Assembly: GCF_020515625.1 (NCBI RefSeq)
Contig: NZ_JAIWPJ010000001.1
Span: 434,001-498,000, forward strand
DNA length: 64,000 nt
Reading direction: 5' to 3'
Origin: Natrinema amylolyticum
Lineage (GTDB): Archaea; Halobacteriota; Halobacteria; Halobacteriales; Natrialbaceae
Below are positions 1 through 7,688 of this stretch, one piece after another. Numbering within the stretch: position 1 is the first letter of the stretch; each line of letters opens with the position of its first letter. A model generated the notes under the pieces. The model made no database searches, was not told the origin of the DNA, and saw only the letters and a program-made list of their open reading frames with translations. Both the position numbers and the translations under genes were made by a program.

Positions 1-35
1 TCCACCAGTGCATCGACGGCATCGGCTTCAGACAT
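1..35 (-). CDS. N-terminal end of an unidentified protein (partial)
   Basis: An ATG on the minus strand at 35-33 opens a reading frame coding MSEADAVDALV that runs off the left edge. Only eleven codons are visible, so no family can be named. The start is chosen because it is the only ATG near the edge and the codons have the haloarchaeal GC-rich, acidic character. No clear TATA box is visible upstream. Confidence 0.45.
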   Translation of the reverse strand, partial: MSEADAVDALV

Positions 36-339
36 GATCGCTTCGACCCTTCGTTGCGGGAGCCATCGTGTGCGAGGAATGGTCACGAAATGTGGAAAAG
101 CTGTCCCACTTCTTCACTCCGTAGGAACGAATCAGTAAGGACTGCATACTCGAGTCACGGGGCGGTTCACGTGAGTGCAACTACCATCGTGACGGGGCCG
201 GTACGTCGATCGAACTCTCCTATTCAAGGCAAAGCTTCGTAGTGGATGCTCGGGAACCACTGGTAATGGTCGGATCACTGATCGACTGGGACGAGGAAAT
301 CGACGATCGACGATCGAGACGCAGGAGGGCGAGCGACTG
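36..339. other. Divergent intergenic region with a possible 24-codon leader ORF
   Basis: This stretch separates the left-edge minus-strand gene from the HalOD1 gene. No RNA gene or repeat is seen. An ATG at 266 opens a 24-codon frame rich in Asp and Arg whose TGA (338-340) overlaps the ATG of the HalOD1 gene (TGATG). This could be a translated leader peptide coupled to the next gene, or chance. A TATTCAA string at about 221-227 is a weak promoter candidate. Confidence 0.3.
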
Positions 340-654
340 ATGCCCGGCTCCGATCGCGATCCCCCAGACGAACGACCCCTCCTCGCCGAACGGACGTACG
401 ACGAGACGACGCCGGCCAGTATCGCCGTCGTCTACGCGATTTCGGCCGCGCTCGAGACCGATCCGATCGACTGTTCGACCGAACACGGATTCACGCTGTA
501 CGACCACCTCGACCCGGAAGCCCTCGACGCGCTCGTGACCGACGATCGACGGGACGGAACGGTCACTGTCGAACTCTCGGTAAACGATCATCTGCTCCGA
601 ATTACGGACGGCGGTCGCGTCCGCGTGCTCGGCCCGTCCGAACCCGACTCGTAA
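340..654 (+). CDS. HalOD1 output-domain protein
   Basis: A 104-residue soluble acidic protein. The central part (about residues 24-97, starting at PASIAVVYAISAALETD and including LYDHLDPEALDALV and a strand pair near VTVELSVNDHLLRITDGG) matches the pattern of the haloarchaeal HalOD1 output domain. That domain is found alone or fused to response regulators and is thought to act as a signalling output module. No sensor, receiver or DNA-binding domain is attached here. The ATG overlaps the stop of a possible short leader frame. Its partner is unknown; the domain assignment is from pattern recognition. Confidence 0.75.
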   Translation: MPGSDRDPPDERPLLAERTYDETTPASIAVVYAISAALETDPIDCSTEHGFTLYDHLDPEALDALVTDDRRDGTVTVELSVNDHLLRITDGGRVRVLGPSEPDS

Positions 655-701
655 GCGGACCCGGGCGAGTGAAACCCGCGTATCGATGGAACCCACCTGC
701 G

Positions 702-1175
702 TCAGTGTGTAACGTCTGCCGGCTCGAGATCGGCGAGCACCTCGTCGGCGTGGCCGTCCGGCGAGACGCCCTCGTAGACCGCCTCGATCCGGCCGTCCGG
801 GCCGACGACGTAGGTGTTCCGGAAGACGCCGTCGAAAGTATTTCCGAACATGTGCTTCTCACCGTAGGAGTCGTACAGTGTCGCGACCTCGCCGAACTCG
901 TCCGACAGGAGGTCGAACTCAAGGTCGTAGTCCGCCGCGAAGTCGGCGATATCGTCGACGGGGTCGTCGCTAATGCCGACGACCGCAGCGTCGCGGTCCG
1001 CGAGTTGCGAGAGTGCGTCGTTGAACCCGCAGGCTTCGGTCGTACAGCCCTCCGTGTTCGCGCGCGGATAGAAGTAGACGACGAGCCGCTGCCCCTCGAA
1101 GTCGGACCGCTTGACAGTCTCGCCGTATTGGTTTTGCAGTTCGAACTCTGGTGCCTCGTCGCCGACATCGAGCAT
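702..1175 (-). CDS. bcp: Peroxiredoxin, Bcp/PrxQ type
   Basis: A 157-residue thiol peroxidase predicted to reduce hydrogen peroxide and organic hydroperoxides in the cytoplasm using thioredoxin-like donors. The fold signature is clear: GDEAPEFELQNQYGETV at the N-terminus, the YFYPRANTEGCTTEACGF active site with the peroxidatic Cys (GCTTEAC; the second Cys five residues on is the resolving Cys of the Bcp subfamily), and the C-terminal NTYVVGPDGRI strand. Length is typical. The gene is convergent with the HalOD1 gene and monocistronic; a second ATG lies four bases upstream in another frame. Confidence 0.95.
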   Translation of the reverse strand: MLDVGDEAPEFELQNQYGETVKRSDFEGQRLVVYFYPRANTEGCTTEACGFNDALSQLADRDAAVVGISDDPVDDIADFAADYDLEFDLLSDEFGEVATLYDSYGEKHMFGNTFDGVFRNTYVVGPDGRIEAVYEGVSPDGHADEVLADLEPADVTH

Positions 1176-1307
1176 GCATGCGAGTTAGCGACCGGTGGTG
1201 TATACGTTACGGTTTCTCACGGCATCGGATCGGCGGTGAGAACGAGGCGAACCGATAGGAAAACGAGAGACCGGCGGGCGAGAACGCAGTGGACCACCGA
1301 GGCCGAC

Positions 1308-2336
1308 TCACTCGAGCCGCTCAGCGGCCTCTCGCTCGACGAGCGGGGCGGCGTTTTGTTCCGGCAGCGTGACGACGTCGTCGCTCGTCAGGGTGTACTC
1401 CCGATCGTCGACGCCGAGAATGGAGCCGATGTCGCTGGTGATCCGAACGGTCGTGCGGTCGACGTCGGCGGCCGCGTCCCGAGCCTCGCCGGTCGCCGGG
1501 GCGGCGTCGCCGTCCGCGGCCGGTGAGTCGACGGCGCGGTCGGTACCGGAGTCGGACTCCGACGAAGTCGCGTTCCCGTCGCGAGCACCGGGGCTTTCGT
1601 TCGGCGGTTGGTCCGACGGCCCGTCCGATCGGCCGCTCGACGGTCCGCTGTCATCGGTTCGTTCGGCCGTATCCCCGCCGTCGGTCGCTCCGACCGACGG
1701 CTCGTCCCCGCCCATGACGTCCGCGGGGGAGACGCCGCTCGAGTCGTCCGTTCCCGCGGCCGCGTCGGCTGCAGGGTCGACGTTCGACGACGGTGCGTCG
1801 GGCGGTGCCGGCGGTACGTCGTCCGCGGCCGCGTCGCCGGACGGCGGATTCTCGGCTCGCGGCTCGATCTCACCGGGCTCACCGTTCGATGGGGAATCGG
1901 ACGCAGCCGTCGAGCCAGCGCCCGCGCCCGAACCGGAGACCGGGTCCTCGACGCCCTCGAGGACGTCGAGGACGCGGGACTTGTTCGAGCCGATCCGCTC
2001 GATGAGATCGTCGAACAGGTCGGCTTCCTCGGCGGTCAGTCCCTCGTCGTCGGCCGGCATCCCGGCCGCGGCGAGGCTGGCCTGTTTGACGAGTTTGCCC
2101 ATCCGGCGCTCGTAGATCGCTTCGACGACGTCCTTGGCGGTCTCGATCTCGTCAGTCAGGCGACCGACTTCGGGCGCGGAAAAGGGATCGTCCGCCTGAT
2201 CGGCGACCCGGTCGCGTTCGTCCTCGAGATCGGCGATGTACTCGCCGACCTCCTGGTAGAACGAGGGGCGCAGGTTCTGGAGACTGTCCTTCTGGCGCTC
2301 CTTGCTCTGGACCGAACGCAACTCGTCTAGATTCAT
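1308..2336 (-). CDS. DNA replication complex GINS subunit (Gins51/Gins15 type)
   Basis: A 342-residue archaeal GINS protein that would form the tetramer linking the MCM helicase with the Cdc45/GAN protein and primase at replication forks. The helical A domain occupies about residues 1-115 (MNLDELRSVQSKERQKDSL, then a long amphipathic helical region), followed by a low-complexity linker of about 150 residues rich in Asp, Ser, Gly, Pro and Ala. A small C-terminal B domain follows (about 290-342, VRITSDIGSILGVDDREYTL). The A-then-B order is that of Gins51. The linker is unusually long. In archaea this gene normally sits next to priS; here a four-gene operon separates them. Confidence 0.85.
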   Translation of the reverse strand: MNLDELRSVQSKERQKDSLQNLRPSFYQEVGEYIADLEDERDRVADQADDPFSAPEVGRLTDEIETAKDVVEAIYERRMGKLVKQASLAAAGMPADDEGLTAEEADLFDDLIERIGSNKSRVLDVLEGVEDPVSGSGAGAGSTAASDSPSNGEPGEIEPRAENPPSGDAAADDVPPAPPDAPSSNVDPAADAAAGTDDSSGVSPADVMGGDEPSVGATDGGDTAERTDDSGPSSGRSDGPSDQPPNESPGARDGNATSSESDSGTDRAVDSPAADGDAAPATGEARDAAADVDRTTVRITSDIGSILGVDDREYTLTSDDVVTLPEQNAAPLVEREAAERLE

Positions 2337-2407
2337 TGATCACTCACACTACCCACCCCGGCGGGACGGTCGTAGTGAACTCCTGACCCGAGTGAACAGT
2401 CTCAGGG

Positions 2408-2418
2408 GTTGTAAACAT
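2408..2418 (-). promoter_or_regulatory. Probable TATA region for gins
   Basis: On the minus strand the string ATGTTTACAACC lies about 75-80 bases before the gins ATG. It is the only AT-rich TATA-like element between the halocyanin stop and gins, and would give a leader of about 50 bases. It suggests that gins has kept its own promoter despite the inserted upstream operon. Confidence 0.35.
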
Positions 2419-2490
2419 ATCGTCGTGGACGCGACGGCGGGGCGCAATCGGCGACCGACGGCACAGGTCCAGAGATCACCGAGAGGACCG

Positions 2491-3120
2491 CTATCGGACG
2501 GTAAACGTGCCCTCGAGTCCGAGCGTCTGGTGGGGGGCACAGAAGTACTGGTACTCGCCGGGCTCGTCGAACGTGTGGCCGTGTTCGTACCCCTCGTCGT
2601 AGGTGTCCGATGCGGTCCCCGGCGTTCCCTCCCAATCCGATCCGGCGGGTTTCGATCGGACGCGGAGATTGTGTCCCGAATCCATCCAGATCCAGTGAAC
2701 GGTGTCGCCCGCTTCGATTTCGAATGACTCAGGATCGAACTGGAACCCGTCCGGTGCGACCTCGACGATCTGTGACGGTTCCCGCTCGAGCGGCAGAGTC
2801 TCCGTTTCCTCGGTCTCCTCCGGATCCGTCGTCTCTTCGTCGTCGGTCGCGTTCTCGGACGAGTTGGACGGTGGATCCGTTTCGTCAGTGTCGCCGCCCG
2901 ACGTTGTCTCGTCACCGTCGCTCGGTTCCGGTCCCCAGGGGTTAGTCAAACAGCCGGACGCACCAATCGCGAGTGCCATCGCCGTCGTCGATAGCAGTGA
3001 TCGTCTGGTTCGGCCCGAATCGGTCGATCGGGTACGGTCCGGGAGGGGGTCACCGTCACTGTTCGATTCGGCGCTCGAGCGTCCGCCGTTGCCGCTGCTG
3101 TGTTTCGTGCGTTCGGTCAT
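2491..3120 (-). CDS. Halocyanin-like blue copper lipoprotein with Leu at the axial position
   Basis: A 209-residue secreted cupredoxin. Residues 37-57 form a twin-arginine lipoprotein signal (RTRRSLL, then lipobox ending at Cys57), followed by an acidic, Thr/Glu-rich spacer (58-115) and one plastocyanin domain (about 118-209). Copper ligands visible are His150 (SGHNLRV), Cys194 and His197 (FCAPHQ). The usual axial Met after the CxxH loop is Leu202 (LGLEG), which is expected to raise the redox potential. The start is set at the ATG overlapping the stop of the upstream membrane protein (ATGA). It is the last gene of a four-gene operon and presumably an electron carrier outside the membrane. Confidence 0.9.
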   Translation of the reverse strand: MTERTKHSSGNGGRSSAESNSDGDPLPDRTRSTDSGRTRRSLLSTTAMALAIGASGCLTNPWGPEPSDGDETTSGGDTDETDPPSNSSENATDDEETTDPEETEETETLPLEREPSQIVEVAPDGFQFDPESFEIEAGDTVHWIWMDSGHNLRVRSKPAGSDWEGTPGTASDTYDEGYEHGHTFDEPGEYQYFCAPHQTLGLEGTFTVR

Positions 3121-3740
3121 GGGTTCCTCGCTGGTTCGGCGGGTTGGTCGGGCGGTGACGGGTCGGCGGACGTGAGAGCAACGTCGGCGAGTACCGGCCC
3201 TGCGTGGACGACTCCGGTAAGCGCGAACATCCAAGTACGACTCTCGAGCGGAAACGCCGCCCACGATACGAAGGCGATCACCGCCAGCAGGCACCCGACG
3301 AAATACGCCAGTCGGGTGCGGTCGACGGCGACGATTCCCATCACCAGATAGCCCGCCGCGTATACCCCGATCCAGGGATGCCAGAGCCCGTATCTGACTA
3401 CCGATTCCGGAACCAGCCCGGTGACGACGGCGGCGTTGCTCGTCATCGCGACGGCGACGAGAATCCCCCACAGCCAGAACGGCGGGCCGTACTTGACCGC
3501 CCGAGAACCGGCCCCGAGAATTACGGCTGCAGTCGCCATCGTCGCCAGCAGCCAGAATAGGAGCACGAGTACCGTTCCCTCCACGCCGACTGTCCCGAGT
3601 GTACTGCCGGGATTCCAGGCGACGTACTGGGTCAGGCCCCAGCCGAACAGGCCGACGATCGCGACGAGAGCGAGCACCTGATCGACGTTCAGTCCGTCGT
3701 GGAGCGTCGAATCGACCGTTCCCGGTTCGGCGTTCGTCAT
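3117..3740 (-). CDS. Polytopic membrane protein of the halocyanin/ferredoxin operon
   Basis: A 207-residue membrane protein with about six hydrophobic segments (for example DQVLALVAIVGLFGWGL, a segment near VLVLLFWLLATMATAAVI, FWLWGILVAVAMTSNAAVV and LAYFVGCLLAVIAF) and a short Pro-rich cytoplasmic tail. I do not recognise the family. No heme-binding His pair or Fe-S motif is obvious, though His residues occur near GLWHPW and GVVHAGP. Four-base overlaps with both neighbours show tight translational coupling to a ferredoxin-fusion protein and a halocyanin, so it could anchor or pass electrons between them. That role is inferred from context. Confidence 0.8.
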   Translation of the reverse strand: MTNAEPGTVDSTLHDGLNVDQVLALVAIVGLFGWGLTQYVAWNPGSTLGTVGVEGTVLVLLFWLLATMATAAVILGAGSRAVKYGPPFWLWGILVAVAMTSNAAVVTGLVPESVVRYGLWHPWIGVYAAGYLVMGIVAVDRTRLAYFVGCLLAVIAFVSWAAFPLESRTWMFALTGVVHAGPVLADVALTSADPSPPDQPAEPARNP

Positions 3741-4690
3741 CGTTCCCCCGCGGTCGAGGCGCTCTTCGAGGTGCCGCCAGTTTCACTGCTGGTCCCGGGC
3801 TCGAGTTCGTATTCGAAGGTCCCGTCGTACTCCGCCTCCGTCACGGTAATCGGTTCCGGCGGTTCCTCGTCGACGTCGGTTCGGTCTTCGACGTGTTGGC
3901 CCCAGAGGCCGCCGTGTTTGGTCACCTCGAGGTCGCCGCGAACGCACGTTTGACAGGAGAGTCGAAGCCCGTCCGATTCCTCGTGCGGTGGCAGGCTGAG
4001 TCGCCGCTGCTCCCTCGAGCCCAGTTGGTCGGTCTCACCGTCGACCTCGACCGCACAGGTCCCACAGAGACCGTTCCCGCCGCAGTTCGCGACCTGGGTC
4101 ATCTCGTTGTGCGGCGAGTACCCGTCGGCTCGCAGGAGGGCGTCTCGCAACGTCGCCCCCTCGTCGCACTTGAGTTCCCGATCGCCGACGGTGACCGTCG
4201 GCATGCGGCGAAACGAGGGGCTCACGCCGTTGTAGATCAGATCGATCGAGTCGGTCATCCAGCACTCCGCGTACTTCCCTGCGGATTGTTCGGTGAGAAC
4301 GAACTCGTACGTTCGATCCCCCGCCGGATGGCGCGCGAGCACCGTCAGTGTAACGCGGCCATCCTCGTACTCGAGGGGGCCACGTTCGATCGACTCGGCG
4401 GCGAGCAAGCGGTCGTGCATCGGTCCCGAGAGCGTCGCTGCGAACGTCTCGAGCGAGCCGTGACGGGTTCGAAACTCGGGGCTCGCGAAATCGAACAGTG
4501 TTCGCAACGCCGGCGAAACCGATTCGTTCGAGCCACCACCAGCGTCCGTCTCGCTGGCTCCGAGGATCGACTCGACCTGTGCACGGACGACCTGCTCCGG
4601 CGTCAGAGACGGAGCCGGACCGGGACTGGTGACCGGCCAGTCCCCGTCTGTCGCGGACGCGGTGTCTGTAGCCTGATCGTCGGCCGTCAT
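3737..4690 (-). CDS. DUF4864-like domain fused to a [2Fe-2S] ferredoxin
   Basis: A 317-residue soluble protein. Residues about 28-150 resemble DUF4864 (an NTF2/SnoaL-like small fold): PEQVVRAQVESILG, FASPEFRTRHGSLETF and GRVTLTVLARH. Residues about 165-262 are an adrenodoxin-type ferredoxin with Cys203-x5-Cys209-x2-Cys212 (CGGNGLCGTC) and Cys246 (LSCQTC), enough for one [2Fe-2S] cluster. Cys249 is additional. A Glu/Thr-rich tail follows. No signal peptide is seen, so the protein should be cytoplasmic, opposite the halocyanin. It overlaps the MCP-like gene and the membrane-protein gene by four bases each. The fusion is unusual and its substrate is unknown. Confidence 0.8.
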   Translation of the reverse strand: MTADDQATDTASATDGDWPVTSPGPAPSLTPEQVVRAQVESILGASETDAGGGSNESVSPALRTLFDFASPEFRTRHGSLETFAATLSGPMHDRLLAAESIERGPLEYEDGRVTLTVLARHPAGDRTYEFVLTEQSAGKYAECWMTDSIDLIYNGVSPSFRRMPTVTVGDRELKCDEGATLRDALLRADGYSPHNEMTQVANCGGNGLCGTCAVEVDGETDQLGSREQRRLSLPPHEESDGLRLSCQTCVRGDLEVTKHGGLWGQHVEDRTDVDEEPPEPITVTEAEYDGTFEYELEPGTSSETGGTSKSASTAGER

Positions 4691-6258
4691 TGCGTCGCAC
4701 CTCGGGGCGAGTCCCGCGAAACCGATGATTCACGGACCGTGAACCGCTCGAGACGGCTCTCGAGGTCAGTCGCGGTCGACGAGAGCCAGTCGAGTCTATC
4801 CTGAATCTCGTCGACCGTCGTCTGTTGTTCCGCAGCCGCTCTCGCGGCCGTCGATGCTTCGGTCGCGGTCTCCGCGCTGATCTCCCGAACCGCTTCGACC
4901 GACTCGAGGGCGTCAGCCGTTCGGGCCGCCTGCGTGTCGGTGGCCTCGTCGATCGCGTCGATCTCGTTCGACGTCGCCGTGACGACCGATTCGACGTCCT
5001 CGAGCGCGCCGAGCGCTCCCTCGATCGTTTCCGCACTGCGTTCGATCGCTGCCTCTGTCTCCGTGATCTCGGAGACCGCGGCGGCAGTCTGGGACTCGAT
5101 TCCGTCCACGATGCGTTCGATATCCGTCGCTGCGCCGTCGGTGTCGGCTGCGAGTTTCTTGATCTGTCGAGTCAATCGCTTCGAGATCTCGCCGTCGCCG
5201 TCCCGCGAGGCTTCGATCTGCGTGTTATTCGCCAAGTGGTTCGTTCGCTTCGTCATCTCGGAGATGAGATCGGTAATCTCGCCGATCTCGCCGACGAGTT
5301 CTGCGAGCGTCCGTATCTCCTCGACCGATCGGTTCGTCTGGGCACGGATCTCCGCGAGCTGCTCGAGTGCATCTTCCGCCGCGGCCGCCCCTTCTCGAGT
5401 CGTGGTAGCGGCGCGCTCGGAGCGTCTCGCGACGGAAACCGTTTCGGCAGCGATCGAATCGACGCTGTCGGCGAGCGTCTCCATCGCCCCTGCCGTTTGC
5501 TCGAGGCGGGCGTACTGCTGGTCGACGCCGTCACTGATCGACGCCGTCGAGTCGGTCACTGCCATCGCGGACTGGTTGACGCGGCCGGCGTGGTCGGTCG
5601 TTTCGGCGGCGGCCGCCGTGACCCGCTGACTGTAGGTCCTGATCTCGGCGACCATCGTCTCCGTCTCGTCCATCATCGCGTTGAAATTCGTCGCGAGGGC
5701 CTCGAACTGCGGAATGTCGGTCTCCGTCTCCATTCGCCGAGTGAGGTCGCCGCGGCGACAGGCGGCGAGCGTCTGGGAGTGGCTCGTCGCAACCGTCGCG
5801 AGTTCCCTGTTCAGCGATTCGACGGTCTCGACCTGCGTCTCGAGTTCGTCTCGGAGCGCTGCGACCCGCCACGAGAGCTGTCCGATCTCGTCCTTCCGGG
5901 CGGTCGAAAATTCGGTTCCGTGGGTTCCCTTTTCGACGATGGCCCGCGTCCGCTCGTCGAGTTCTCGAAGACCGCCGACGAGCGATTGGCGGACGACTGC
6001 CAGTGCGACGAACTGCCCGGTAAGCAGGACCAGGAGTGTGAGAACGCCACCGCGGTAGACGACCTGCGCGCCCTCGAAAGTCGTGACGAACCGCGACGTT
6101 AGCTGCCAGACCGCGATGGCGACGGCGGCGGTAGTGAGAACGGCCATCGTGACTCCGATGGCTGCCAGCTTTCCGGTGATGCTTCGGCGCGGATCGAGTT
6201 GCCGGGCGAGCCTTCTCCCTCGCCGTTCGACCCACGACCGAACGAGTGACGTATCCAT
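4687..6258 (-). CDS. Methyl-accepting-chemotaxis-like transducer with degenerate signalling tip
   Basis: A 523-residue transducer (540 if an upstream in-frame ATG at 6309 is used; 6258 fits a TATA box about 26 bases upstream). Two membrane helices (about 29-53 and 70-93) flank a loop of only about 15 residues, so there is no extracellular sensor domain. Two HAMP-like segments follow (one with KDEIGQLSWRVAALRDELE, one with GDLTRRMETETDIPQFEALA), then a long coiled-coil signalling domain. The hairpin tip keeps TNHLANN and QIEASR, but the conserved ARAGE-x-G-x-GFAVVADEV half is replaced by DGDGEISKRLTRQIKKLA. This may abolish ordinary CheW/CheA coupling. It is the first gene of the redox operon and may sense redox state. 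Confidence 0.85.
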   Translation of the reverse strand: MDTSLVRSWVERRGRRLARQLDPRRSITGKLAAIGVTMAVLTTAAVAIAVWQLTSRFVTTFEGAQVVYRGGVLTLLVLLTGQFVALAVVRQSLVGGLRELDERTRAIVEKGTHGTEFSTARKDEIGQLSWRVAALRDELETQVETVESLNRELATVATSHSQTLAACRRGDLTRRMETETDIPQFEALATNFNAMMDETETMVAEIRTYSQRVTAAAAETTDHAGRVNQSAMAVTDSTASISDGVDQQYARLEQTAGAMETLADSVDSIAAETVSVARRSERAATTTREGAAAAEDALEQLAEIRAQTNRSVEEIRTLAELVGEIGEITDLISEMTKRTNHLANNTQIEASRDGDGEISKRLTRQIKKLAADTDGAATDIERIVDGIESQTAAAVSEITETEAAIERSAETIEGALGALEDVESVVTATSNEIDAIDEATDTQAARTADALESVEAVREISAETATEASTAARAAAEQQTTVDEIQDRLDWLSSTATDLESRLERFTVRESSVSRDSPRGATQ

Positions 6259-6278
6259 ACGAACACTGGAGACATATC

Positions 6279-6285
6279 GGTAAAG
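6279..6285 (-). promoter_or_regulatory. TATA-like element of the transducer operon
   Basis: The minus-strand string CTTTACC lies about 25 bases before the ATG at 6258, the position expected for a leaderless haloarchaeal transcript. It supports the downstream start for the transducer and separate transcription of the four-gene operon from priS. Confidence 0.4.
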
Positions 6286-6366
6286 AGGGTTGTCCGGATT
6301 GTCACCCAAATTCGACGGAATTTCGCCACAGATGTGCGCCTCCGGGCCGCAGTCGACTGATTCGAA

Positions 6367-7542
6367 TTACTCCTTTTCCTTCTCGGCTCGGCCGCGTGCC
6401 ATCAGGAACACGGCGACGTACTCAGGGAGCGTTTGTACGCCCGCCGAAACCGAGTGTGTCTCACCGGCCAGTTCGACCTCGCCACCGTCGGTGACGTCGA
6501 CCGTGATCTCGTGGCCCTCGAACGTCTCCGGGACGGCGTCGACCAGCGGGTCGAAGTCCGCGATCTCGTCGCGCTCGAGTCGCACCGTTTTCAGCCCGCT
6601 CCCGCCGTGGAGACTGCCGGGGAGGCGGATGAGCCGGTTCGTGTCCGTCGTGACCGGTTCGTCGATGGGCGCGTTGTCCCGCTCGACGGCCGTGCTCGCG
6701 AACCGTTCGGCCAACTGCGCGACGGCGGTGTGGACGGTGACGTTGCCCGCCTCGAGCTGCTCGCGGTTGTTGCGGGCCGCGTTCAGCGTGGCCGTCGCCT
6801 TCCCCTCGCCGATGCCGTCGAAGGCCTGGAGCCGCTCGAGGGCGGCGTCTTCCTCGAGTTCGAGCAACTCGTCGACGAAGGCCATGAAGTGGTCGTGCGT
6901 CCGAGCGCCCCACCCGCCCTCGATCTGGAGCGTGCGCCGTTCAGTCGGGGTCTTCCGTCCCAGCCCGGCCACCGTCTCAGTCTCGATCAGGTCCTCGAAC
7001 TCGAGGCCGATGCCGCGGACGTAGTCGACGATCTCGCGGCGGTGCTCCCGCTCCAACTGCAGGACGTTCTCGTCGCGGACGTGGACGTGATACCCCCGGC
7101 CGCCCGAGAAGACGATCTCGAGGTCCTCGAAGGCGAAGTCCTCTTCGAGAAACTCGAGTAGTCGGAGCAGTGCGGCCTTACACTTCGCGAGCATCTCACC
7201 GTAGCTGTCCTCGCCCAGCGTGACGCTGGGCAGGTGGTCGGCGTCGAGATCGAAGACGAGATCCGCGGACTGCCACTCCTTTTCGGCCATCGAACTCGCG
7301 CCGGGGTCGCGAAACCGGCCGGCGGAGAAGTAGACGTGTCGCGGGCGCTTTCGGACGAGGAACTCCGAGAGGTTGCCCAACTCGAGCAGCGAACGGTGGC
7401 GGACCATCGTCGTGTCCGGGCCCTCCGTCCAGGGGATAAAGCCCCACTCGCGTTCGTTGGCCGCGGGCGGCGGCGTGATCTCTGTGCGTCGATAGTGATC
7501 GCGGAATCGCCCCCGCAGATAGGCCCTCGTTCGCTCCTCCAT
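6367..7542 (-). CDS. priS: DNA primase small (catalytic) subunit
   Basis: A 391-residue PriS, the catalytic subunit that makes primers with PriL. The start MEERTRAYLRGRFRDHY is typical for haloarchaeal PriS. The catalytic acidic pair is Asp98 and Asp100 (VFDLDADHLP), and the nucleotide-binding motif SGGRGYHVHV is intact, as are the C-terminal basic segments including RLIRLPGSLHGGSGLK. A longer frame exists upstream of the ATG, but it lacks family similarity and the chosen start matches the usual length. The gene is followed by the redox operon and only then by gins, breaking the normal priS-gins neighbourhood. Confidence 0.95.
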   Translation of the reverse strand: MEERTRAYLRGRFRDHYRRTEITPPPAANEREWGFIPWTEGPDTTMVRHRSLLELGNLSEFLVRKRPRHVYFSAGRFRDPGASSMAEKEWQSADLVFDLDADHLPSVTLGEDSYGEMLAKCKAALLRLLEFLEEDFAFEDLEIVFSGGRGYHVHVRDENVLQLEREHRREIVDYVRGIGLEFEDLIETETVAGLGRKTPTERRTLQIEGGWGARTHDHFMAFVDELLELEEDAALERLQAFDGIGEGKATATLNAARNNREQLEAGNVTVHTAVAQLAERFASTAVERDNAPIDEPVTTDTNRLIRLPGSLHGGSGLKTVRLERDEIADFDPLVDAVPETFEGHEITVDVTDGGEVELAGETHSVSAGVQTLPEYVAVFLMARGRAEKEKE

Positions 7543-7688
7543 ACGACTCGAGTGGTCGGGGGTGGGTCCGTATAATCCTGCCGAAAGTTCGACTCCGCGG
7601 GAGAGGGTCTCGAACTGTGGTGCGTGCGGTCGGTTCGAACCGGTACAGAAATGGGGATTCCGATCTCCGAAGAACACGTGTCGCGCCG

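Noticed and set aside
2491-3786. 431-residue extended halocyanin ORF
   Set aside because: The upstream part is Arg-rich antisense-like text overlapping the membrane protein; the ATG at 3120 with the ATGA overlap and Tat signal is the true start.
5253-5534. Repeated Ser/Arg-rich antisense frames across the transducer gene as possible repeats
   Set aside because: They arise from heptad codon repetition of the coiled coil, not from DNA repeats.
6259-6309. ATG at 6309 as start of the transducer
   Set aside because: It would put the TATA-like CTTTACC inside the coding sequence; the ATG at 6258 has the right promoter spacing, though the longer form cannot be fully excluded.
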